Below, piece by piece: positions 57,899-64,000 of a stretch of 64,000 bases of DNA (the stretch's first letter is position 1; each line of letters starts with the position of its first letter). Source of the stretch: DASZKW01 sp035552775 (lineage in GTDB: Bacteria > Actinomycetota > Acidimicrobiia > Acidimicrobiales > Palsa-688); NCBI GenBank assembly GCA_035552775.1, contig DASZKW010000016.1, positions 40,540-104,539 of the forward strand, given 5' to 3'. The translations under genes were made by a program, and so were the position numbers. The notes under the pieces are model-generated. The model did not search any database and was not told the DNA's origin. It saw only the letters and a list, made by a program, of their open reading frames with translations.

Positions 57899-58435
57899 AT
57901 GCGCGCCCTCGTCCCCGACCTCGAGCACCCCCACCCGCTCGGGCTCACCCTCCCGGCCATGTTCCAGGAGGACGACTTCGCCCAGCGCCTGTGTTTGGGG
58001 CTGGACGAGGTAACCGCACCCATCATCTCGGTCCTCGACTGCATCGACGCCTACTTCGATCCCCTGCTCGCACCCGAAGACTTCCTCCAATGGCTGGCCG
58101 CCTGGGTGGCAGTAGCCCTCGACGAGACCTGGCCCATCGAGCGCCGCCGGCTCCTGGTGGGCTCGGCTGTCGACCTCTACGGCCGCCAGGGGACCATCGC
58201 CGGTGTCCGTGGGGCCGTGTGGCTCTACACCGGTATCGAGCCCGAAATTATCGACAATGGCGCCACCAGCTGGTCGCCTACCCCGGGAGGGCCTTTGCCC
58301 GGCGACGCCAACCCTGACCTGGTGGTACGAGCGAGGATGCCGGGGGCCGACGACTCGCAGCACCGGCGTATAGACGCCATCGTCGAATCGACCAAGCCTG
58401 CCCACGTGCCCCACCGAGTGGAGGTGCTGACGTGA
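57899..58435 (+). CDS. gpI-like baseplate protein (Pvc12)
   Basis: 178 aa, 3-bp gap after gpJ. Tail protein I features are LGLTLPAMFQEDDFAQRLCL, YFDPLLAPEDFLQWLAAWVA, ETWPIERRRLLVGSAVDLYG, GRQGTIAGVRGAVWLYTGIE and a C-terminal STKPAHVPHRVEVL. It partners gpJ in the wedge. In Myoviridae-like tails fibres attach here, but no fibre gene follows; the membrane-protein gene starts in its last four bases (GTGA). Confidence 0.93.
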   Translation: MRALVPDLEHPHPLGLTLPAMFQEDDFAQRLCLGLDEVTAPIISVLDCIDAYFDPLLAPEDFLQWLAAWVAVALDETWPIERRRLLVGSAVDLYGRQGTIAGVRGAVWLYTGIEPEIIDNGATSWSPTPGGPLPGDANPDLVVRARMPGADDSQHRRIDAIVESTKPAHVPHRVEVLT

Positions 58436-61400
58436 TCGTCTGCAACCGCTGCGGGACTCAGAATTCCGTTGATGCCACGTTCTGCATCCAGTGCGGCGCC
58501 TTCCTCGAGTGGGAGGGTACCCACGTCGCCGAAGCCGCCACCCAACCTGAACCTGAACCTGAGGTCGAGACCGCCGAGGAGGAGGACCCCCATCGGGCGG
58601 GGTTGGTTCAACGGGTGCGGGCAGCGGTCACCCGCGAACAGGGCGGTGTGACCGAATCCCTCACGACCCACCAAGGCGCCGGGCCCGCCGACAGCCCCGG
58701 ACCCACCCAGGCCGCTGCAGGCGCCGGGCCAGATGGGGAAGCGGCGCCCATACCGAGTGACCCTGGCACGGGCGAGCGGGGTCCGGGCAGCGGCGACGCC
58801 GCTCACGGCGACGCGGGCGGGCATGACGGGCCGGTTGTCGCCGCCGGACCAGATGAGGATGAGCCGGAGGCGCCCGGCCAAGGCTCGGCGCCTCCTGCCG
58901 GCGGGGGGGCGCGCGCCACCGGCGAACGAGCGAGCGCCACCGGCGAACGAACGAGCAGGCGCCGCGAGGAAGGTGGCGCACCAGCGCGCCGAGCGAATGA
59001 GGGCGGCGGTGGCCCGGCGGCGGCGGCCGGCGCCTCGGCCTCGACCGCCGATTCGACCCTCACGCCTTCAAAGGGCGGTACCCCGTCACCGGGCGCTCCC
59101 GCCGCCTCGTCGCCAGCCGCCTCCGCCGCCTCGTCGCCCGCCGCCCCCGCCGCCGCCGGCGGAGAGTCTCCGACGGCGTCCGGGAGCGGTCCGGCGCCGG
59201 CAGCGGGAGCCGCCCGAGACAGGACCCCGGCTGCTGACGTTGGGGCGCCAAGCCGTACCGCGGGGTCTAGCTCGGCCGCTCCGCCAGCGCCCCCGGCGCC
59301 CCGTGGGCCGGCGGGGACACACGACAAGGCAGCGGCCAAAGACCCAGGAGGGGATGGTCACCCCGAGGCGGGGAAATCCACCACGGCGGCCTCGCCGACC
59401 GCGTCCGAGGCTGCTGCTGGATCCTCGACGCTGGCCGGAGCGCCGGGGCATGCCGTGGCCGCGCCTGCAGGCGCTCCGAGGACCTCCGGCACAGCGTCCA
59501 GCGAGGGCACAGCGTCCAGCGAGGGCACAGCGTCGAGGGAGGCCACAGCGTCCAGCGAGGGCACAGCGTCGAGCGGTGCTCCCAAATCGTCCAGCGGGGC
59601 TCCTGCACCGTCTACTACATCGTCGAGTGGCGCCACATCGTCGAGCCATGCAGCCACCGGGACGGCGACCGCGGCGTCGACCGGGGCGCCAAGCCCGGCG
59701 TCCACGTCTCCCTCAACCTCCGTTTCACAGGCGGCCGGTGCTGCGACGGCTGCCGGCGGAACCGGCGCCGGACACGGCGACCAAGCCGGCGGCGGACCGG
59801 GCGGCACGCCCGCCAATGGTGCTCCTGGTACCCGTCCGGCGGGGACGACTTCGTCCACCACCGTCGCGGGACCGGGCAGCGAACCGGCTGCCGCAGCCGC
59901 CAAAGCCGGCGGGTCAGCACCGGCCAAAGCCGGCGGGTCAGCACCGGCCAAAGCGGGTGGGACCGCACCGGCAGATGCCGCGGCGGCGCCGGCAAAAGCC
60001 ATGGAGTCGGCGCCGGCAAAGACGACGGGGGCGGTAGCGGCGAATGCGGGGCAGGGTGGCGTAGCTGCGAAAGCGGAGGGGGCAACAAAGGCTCCCGCTT
60101 CGCCGGCTCCAGCGGTACCAGCGGCGTCGGTGCCCCGCCCGGCCACGCCTACGCGCGCGAAGCCGACAGCCGTCCGGCCGTCCTCACGGCCGGGGGGACC
60201 GGGCGGAGGTGCTGCCCACCAGGCAACCCCTCCGCTCGGCACTCCGGTCAGCGACGCGGCACGAGCGGCACGAGCCAGCTCCATGGCCGTACCCACCGCG
60301 GCCGCAGCCGTCGCCACCGGGGCCGAGGTCGACGAAGAGGCCCCGTCGCGGGGTTCCGCTTCGACGGCGCAGAAGCCGGGAGTGGTTCCCAAAGCCGCCC
60401 AGCCCGGTGCCCAGCAGCCGAGTGCGATGAAGCCGGCGGCGGCCAGGGAACGGCCCGTCGCCACCGTCGCCACGCCCACCGAGACGCCCGTAGCGCGGCC
60501 TGGCGATGTGGTGTGCAGCCGGTGCAGCTATCCCAACGCCCCCACCAGGCAGTACTGCCGGCGCTGCGGACTTGTCCTTCACGTTGATATAGACGTGAAC
60601 CTTCGCTGGTGGCAGCGCTGGTGGCGGCGCCTACGGGCATGGTTGCGCCGCAACCGCAACGAGTACTTCGAAGAGGAGCGTGGCGCGGACGAGGCCGCCG
60701 AGGAGGACGGCGCCGCCGACGCCGCGGGAGTAGGAGCGGGCGCCGCGGCCGGAGCTGGCGCGGCGGCGGGAGCCGGCGTTGCCGGGGGCCTGGCCAAGGG
60801 CAAGGGCGCCATGGCCAAGGGCAAGGGCGCCCTGGGAAAGGGCAAGGGCGCCCTCGGAAAGGGCAAGGGGAAGCTCGCCAAGGGCAGGAAGGACCTGGGC
60901 AAAGGGCGCAAGGACGCCCGGCCCGGGGCCCGGGGGCCCGGCGGGGGCAGGTTCCCCGGCCAGGTCAGCCGGCCCCGCCAGCTCGGGGGGGGTGCGGCCA
61001 AGGTGCTGCCCATCGCCGCCCTGGGTTTGATCATCGCCTTGGCGGTGGCGCCCGGGTTCCGCCACTCTGCCTCCCACGACCTCGACCGGGTGACGACCGA
61101 CGTCCGGGTCCTGATCGCCCCCCACTTCGCTCTGCTGACTCCGTCGGGACCGGTCACCGCCACCTCCCAGCAACCCCAGGATCCGGCCTACAACGCGTTC
61201 AAGGAGATCACCGGCATCTACTGGGCCACCGACGCCCCCCATGACGGGGTGGGGCAGTCCATCACCGCTCCCTTCAAGGGGGTGACGGTCGACCAGGTCA
61301 TCTTCACCATCGGGACCGGTCTGGCCGCCACCTACGAGAGCCAGGCGCGACCTCAGCAAGTTCGGGTGGATCTGGTTGGCGCTACTGGCAAAACGCTGGC

Positions 61401-61560
61401 CTCGTCCCAGTTCACCCTGGCAGATACGCCCAACCCCCAGAACGAGTCGATCCACGCGAAGCACGTCGCCAAGGCTGACGTGACCATTCTCAGCGTGTAT
61501 CCTTCGCCCCAAGGGCAGAACTGTGCGATCGACAAGATCGAGTTCTTCCAGAAGGACTGA
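58432..61560 (+). CDS. Zinc-ribbon, disordered, single-TM CIS membrane protein (CisA-like)
   Basis: 1042 aa, GTGA overlap with gpI. Zinc ribbon 1 has C4, C7, C18, C21. A Pro/Ala/Ser/Gly-rich disordered region spans ~30-690, with short tandem TASSEG-type and KAGGSAPA-type repeats. Zinc ribbon 2 has C695, C698, C709, C712, followed by a Trp/Arg-rich helix (LRWWQRWWRRLRAWLRRNRN). A Lys/Gly-rich KGKGA repeat (~786-835) precedes one TM helix (~858-876). The C-terminal ~165 residues resemble a discoidin/NADase-type glycan-binding beta-sandwich (DGVGQSITAPFKGVTVDQVI). Positive-inside rule: N-terminus in, C-terminus out. Likely the membrane dock of the injection system. Confidence 0.85.
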   Translation: MIVCNRCGTQNSVDATFCIQCGAFLEWEGTHVAEAATQPEPEPEVETAEEEDPHRAGLVQRVRAAVTREQGGVTESLTTHQGAGPADSPGPTQAAAGAGPDGEAAPIPSDPGTGERGPGSGDAAHGDAGGHDGPVVAAGPDEDEPEAPGQGSAPPAGGGARATGERASATGERTSRRREEGGAPARRANEGGGGPAAAAGASASTADSTLTPSKGGTPSPGAPAASSPAASAASSPAAPAAAGGESPTASGSGPAPAAGAARDRTPAADVGAPSRTAGSSSAAPPAPPAPRGPAGTHDKAAAKDPGGDGHPEAGKSTTAASPTASEAAAGSSTLAGAPGHAVAAPAGAPRTSGTASSEGTASSEGTASREATASSEGTASSGAPKSSSGAPAPSTTSSSGATSSSHAATGTATAASTGAPSPASTSPSTSVSQAAGAATAAGGTGAGHGDQAGGGPGGTPANGAPGTRPAGTTSSTTVAGPGSEPAAAAAKAGGSAPAKAGGSAPAKAGGTAPADAAAAPAKAMESAPAKTTGAVAANAGQGGVAAKAEGATKAPASPAPAVPAASVPRPATPTRAKPTAVRPSSRPGGPGGGAAHQATPPLGTPVSDAARAARASSMAVPTAAAAVATGAEVDEEAPSRGSASTAQKPGVVPKAAQPGAQQPSAMKPAAARERPVATVATPTETPVARPGDVVCSRCSYPNAPTRQYCRRCGLVLHVDIDVNLRWWQRWWRRLRAWLRRNRNEYFEEERGADEAAEEDGAADAAGVGAGAAAGAGAAAGAGVAGGLAKGKGAMAKGKGALGKGKGALGKGKGKLAKGRKDLGKGRKDARPGARGPGGGRFPGQVSRPRQLGGGAAKVLPIAALGLIIALAVAPGFRHSASHDLDRVTTDVRVLIAPHFALLTPSGPVTATSQQPQDPAYNAFKEITGIYWATDAPHDGVGQSITAPFKGVTVDQVIFTIGTGLAATYESQARPQQVRVDLVGATGKTLASSQFTLADTPNPQNESIHAKHVAKADVTILSVYPSPQGQNCAIDKIEFFQKD

Positions 61561-61570
61561 GCGGGGCCGG

Positions 61571-61598
61571 GATCCCACACTGAAGATCCCACACTGAA
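61571..61598. repeat. Two tandem 14-bp repeats GATCCCACACTGAA
   Basis: Perfect head-to-tail duplication just after the last injection-system gene and 20 bp before the fibronectin-III gene start. Function unknown; it may be a slippage duplication. Confidence 0.9.
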
Positions 61599-61618
61599 GA
61601 GGGAAGACCGGTGCTGAA

Positions 61619-64000
61619 GTGATAGGGCAACACGCGAAGCCTCAAGCCAGTCGGGCCTACCGCGCGCTCATAGGGGCGATGGCCATCACTGCCGCCATCG
61701 TCGTGCCTATCAGCGCGATTGGGAGTTCCTCTACCCCGGCCGCCGCCAGTACTAAACCGGTCCTGAGCGAAACCTTCTCCCACTTCGCCCCCGGCTGCGT
61801 CAGCCCCGCCGGTCCCCGGCGGGCGGTGCCGATCGGCGCCGAAGCCTGCTACCAGGTCCACGTGGCGCTTCCCGCCAACTCCGGCGTGCCCAGCGGCGTG
61901 CAACTCGACCTCGGCTTCGTGACCGCCAAGGACCAGCCCACGGCCGCCGAGTACTTCGCCACCGCGGCTCGCCCCGGCCGGCCGGTGCTCGAGCCGTTCC
62001 GCATCAGCAACGCGAGCGGATTCAGCCCCGCCTACCAGGGCGCCCCGTCCCCGACTTCGACGACGACCCCCAACCACGTGGTGCTCGCCCTGGGGGCGCC
62101 CAGCGCCGGCCAGCGGTCCTTCGACGTCGAGGTCGCCGGCGTGCCCACCCACGACGCGAGCACGTCGTCGCCGGTGTCGCTGGCTGCCCGGGTCACGCTG
62201 GCGCGGTCACCGGCGGCGGGGAAAGCACAGTCGTTCAACTGCGGCCCGGTCGGTTGCGCCGAGTCGGTGCTGCCGTCGGTTTCGAGCTTCCACATCGTGA
62301 CCACCATCAACCTCGGTCACGCCACCAAGGTCAAGGGTCGCTCGGGCGTGGCAATGGCCAGCGGCACCCTCGCCATGACGTCGAAGATCACCAACACGTC
62401 GGCGGTGGCGGCGACCGACTCGACGCTGTGCGCGGAGGTGACCTCGGGCGCGCGCCTCGTCGGCAAGTCCTCGGTGACCCGGGGCTCGGCGACCGGCGAG
62501 GCCCACCTGGCTAGCTGCGGGAGCGCGGCGTCCGGGGGCGCCACGATGGCCAGCCTGGCTCCCGGCCAGTCGGAATCGCTCACCTACCAGGTGGCCGTGC
62601 CCGGTGGCACCCGCCCGCCGGCGTGCGCCACTGCCGCCGGTGGCTATTGCACGAGCCTGCAGCTCGGCGCCCTGAGCGGCAACGGTACGCTCACCACGAT
62701 CACGACCGCTCCGCTGGCGGTACGCAGCGCCTTGACCCCAAGCCGCCAGGTGGTGGCCGAGGACGTGCACACCACCCCGACCAACGGTGGGGCCGACGTC
62801 AGCCAGTCGGTGGCGCTCGACACCGTCAACGGGCCGGCCGCGCCCGACGTGGTCCAGGGTGAGAGGCTCAACTACACCGTCACCGTTACCGTGCCCGACA
62901 CCGTCCCGGGCGCGCCGAGCGCCGTGGGCGCCACGGCCGGCAGCGGCCAGGTGTCTCTGGCCTGGACGGCACCGGCCTCCGACGGTGGAAGCGCGGTCAC
63001 CGGCTACAACGTCTATGAGGGGACCGCCGCCGGCGGCGAGGCCACCACGCCGGTCAACGGCTCCACGCCGCTGGCGGCGACCACGACGAGCTACGTGGTG
63101 GGTGGCCTGACCAACGGCACGACGTACTTCTTCACCATCAAGGCCGTCAACTCGGTCGGCACCTCGGGGCCCTCCGACGAGGTCTCGGCCACGCCCGCGG
63201 CACCACCCGCCGTGCCCGGGGCGCCCACCGGGCTGGCCGCCACCGCCGGCAACGGCCAGGTGTCGCTCACCTGGACACCACCGACCTCCACCGGGGGCAG
63301 CACCATCACCGGCTACGACGTCTACCAGGGGACCACCACAGGCGGCGAGTCCACCACCGCCGTCAACGCGTTGCCGGTGAGCGGTACCACGTACGTGGTG
63401 GGTGGGCTGACCAACGGCACGACCTACTACTTCACCGTCGAGGCCATCAACGCCATCGGCAACTCGGCGCCCTCCAATGAGGCTTCGGCCACGCCCGTGG
63501 CACCACCCTCCCCCCCCAGCGGGTTGGTCGCCAGCGCGGGCAACGCCCAAGTATCGCTCACCTGGACGGCGCCGGCGTCGGACGGGGGCAGTGCCATCAC
63601 CGGGTACAACGTCTATGAGGGGACGACCGCCGGCGGCGAGTCGACCACCCCTGTCAACTCCTCACCCCTGATCGCGACCACTTACACGGTGACGGGGCTG
63701 AACAACGGCACGACCTACTTCTTCACCGTCGAGGCGGTCAACACCGTCGGCAACTCGGGGGCCTCCAACGAGGTTGCGGCCACGCCCGTGGCGCCACCCG
63801 CGGCGCCCACCTTGCTGCCCGCCACGGGGGGCAACGCCCAGGTGTCGCTCACGTGGACAGCGCCCACCTCCAACGGGGGCAGCGCCGTGACCGGCTACGA
63901 CATCTATGTGGGGACCACCGCCGGCGGCGAGTCCGCCACCCCTGTCAACTCGTTGCCGGTCGCCGGTACCACCCACACCGTGACTGGGCTGACCAACGGC
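61619..64000 (+). CDS. Secreted fibronectin type III repeat protein (3' end outside window)
   Basis: At least 794 aa, open to the window end. The GTG at 61619 gives a good signal peptide (basic KPQASRAYR, hydrophobic ALIGAMAITAAIVVPISAIG, Ala-rich cleavage zone). Residues ~45-425 form a region of unrecognised beta-rich sequence with scattered cysteines (FAPGCVSPAG, EACYQVHV, NCGPVGCAE, SCGSAASGG). Then come FN3 domains (QVSLTWTAPTSNGGSAVTGY, TYFFTVEAVNTVGNSG). Four are seen, the last cut off. It is probably cell-surface or matrix-attached. It follows the injection system by 58 bp on the same strand but has no obvious link to it. Confidence 0.88.
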   Translation, partial: MIGQHAKPQASRAYRALIGAMAITAAIVVPISAIGSSSTPAAASTKPVLSETFSHFAPGCVSPAGPRRAVPIGAEACYQVHVALPANSGVPSGVQLDLGFVTAKDQPTAAEYFATAARPGRPVLEPFRISNASGFSPAYQGAPSPTSTTTPNHVVLALGAPSAGQRSFDVEVAGVPTHDASTSSPVSLAARVTLARSPAAGKAQSFNCGPVGCAESVLPSVSSFHIVTTINLGHATKVKGRSGVAMASGTLAMTSKITNTSAVAATDSTLCAEVTSGARLVGKSSVTRGSATGEAHLASCGSAASGGATMASLAPGQSESLTYQVAVPGGTRPPACATAAGGYCTSLQLGALSGNGTLTTITTAPLAVRSALTPSRQVVAEDVHTTPTNGGADVSQSVALDTVNGPAAPDVVQGERLNYTVTVTVPDTVPGAPSAVGATAGSGQVSLAWTAPASDGGSAVTGYNVYEGTAAGGEATTPVNGSTPLAATTTSYVVGGLTNGTTYFFTIKAVNSVGTSGPSDEVSATPAAPPAVPGAPTGLAATAGNGQVSLTWTPPTSTGGSTITGYDVYQGTTTGGESTTAVNALPVSGTTYVVGGLTNGTTYYFTVEAINAIGNSAPSNEASATPVAPPSPPSGLVASAGNAQVSLTWTAPASDGGSAITGYNVYEGTTAGGESTTPVNSSPLIATTYTVTGLNNGTTYFFTVEAVNTVGNSGASNEVAATPVAPPAAPTLLPATGGNAQVSLTWTAPTSNGGSAVTGYDIYVGTTAGGESATPVNSLPVAGTTHTVTGLTNG
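62902..64000 (+). repeat. Tandem FN3-coding repeats
   Basis: The CAGGTGTCGCTCACCTGGAC-type anchor recurs at 62948, 63257, 63548 and 63839, spacing 309, 291 and 291 bp. Units 2-4 are strongly similar in DNA as well as protein, implying recent duplication or gene conversion. Confidence 0.9.

Larger units (their letters stand above)
40915..61560 (+). other. Contractile injection system (eCIS/CIS) gene cluster
   Basis: Seventeen genes on one strand with no opposing genes: regulator, YkgJ-type protein, Pvc16-like cap, AAA+ ATPase, DUF4157 protein, sheath, tube, two small chaperone-like proteins, giant disordered protein, second tube, LysM protein, spike, gp25, gpJ, gpI, and a membrane-anchored zinc-ribbon protein. 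Content and order match actinobacterial phage-tail-like injection systems. No capsid, terminase, portal, integrase, tail fibre or lysis gene is present, so it is not a prophage. Confidence 0.95.

Noticed and set aside
40915..61560. Prophage
   Set aside because: No integrase, terminase, portal, capsid, holin or endolysin gene; DUF4157, AAA+ and Pvc16-like genes identify an injection system.
62207..63550. 447-aa minus-strand open frame opposite the FN3 gene
   Set aside because: The plus strand has a signal peptide and clear FN3 domains; the antisense frame is Gly/Arg/His-rich without domain similarity.

Overview
The window is very GC-rich, with many GTG and TTG starts and many 1-4 bp stop/start overlaps. 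Protein families fit an actinomycetote: a class A PBP and SGNH/MBOAT envelope genes, a SufB-SufD-Rieske-SufC arrangement, and an actinobacterial-type contractile injection system. An Acidimicrobiia-like relative is my best guess, but no marker in the window fixes the class.

Left part (1-13.7 kb): an FNT-family channel; a two-component system (minus strand) facing a tightly overlapped six-gene redox operon (small secreted/membrane protein, ApbE flavin transferase, ferric-reductase-like heme membrane protein, NuoF-like SLBB flavoprotein, ferredoxin, phosphodiester-glycosidase-domain protein). Then tRNA-Leu(UAA), a DMT permease, an MBOAT/SGNH pair probably for acylating a surface polymer, and an ArsB/SLC13-type permease.

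Middle (13.7-36 kb): housekeeping and catabolic genes. These are an MDR oxidoreductase, fumarase C, a DUF2269-like membrane protein, a decayed IF-2B-like protein, a PEBP protein, a CitE-like lyase, and an acyl-CoA dehydrogenase divergent from an MFS-MerR pair with a 14-bp palindrome between them. They continue with a trypsin-fold protein lacking two catalytic residues, a lipoprotein-PBP1A pair preceded by a perfect 23-bp inverted repeat, a methyltransferase, a MaoC dehydratase, an MBL hydrolase, a divergent FtsH-like AAA protease, an S9 peptidase and an S53 peptidase.

36-40.8 kb: sufB, a small membrane protein, a 427-bp repeat-bearing spacer, then sufD, a Rieske ferredoxin and sufC overlapping each other. 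No SufS/SufU/SufE lies in the window.

40.9-61.6 kb: the most notable region, a complete-looking extracellular/cytoplasmic contractile injection system (eCIS/CIS) locus. It starts with a LuxR-type regulator and a YkgJ-type Cys-cluster protein. It runs through the Pvc16-like cap, AAA+ ATPase, DUF4157 'eCIS core' protein, sheath, tube, two small chaperone-like proteins, a 1259-aa disordered Pro/Ala-rich protein in the tape-measure position, second tube, LysM protein, spike, gp25, gpJ and gpI. It ends with a 1042-aa protein with zinc ribbons, a long disordered region, one membrane span and a C-terminal extracytoplasmic domain. No tail fibre or PAAR tip gene was found. This fits the cytoplasmic/membrane-triggered Streptomyces-type CIS better than released toxin-delivery particles. 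The last gene is a secreted fibronectin-III repeat protein running off the end.
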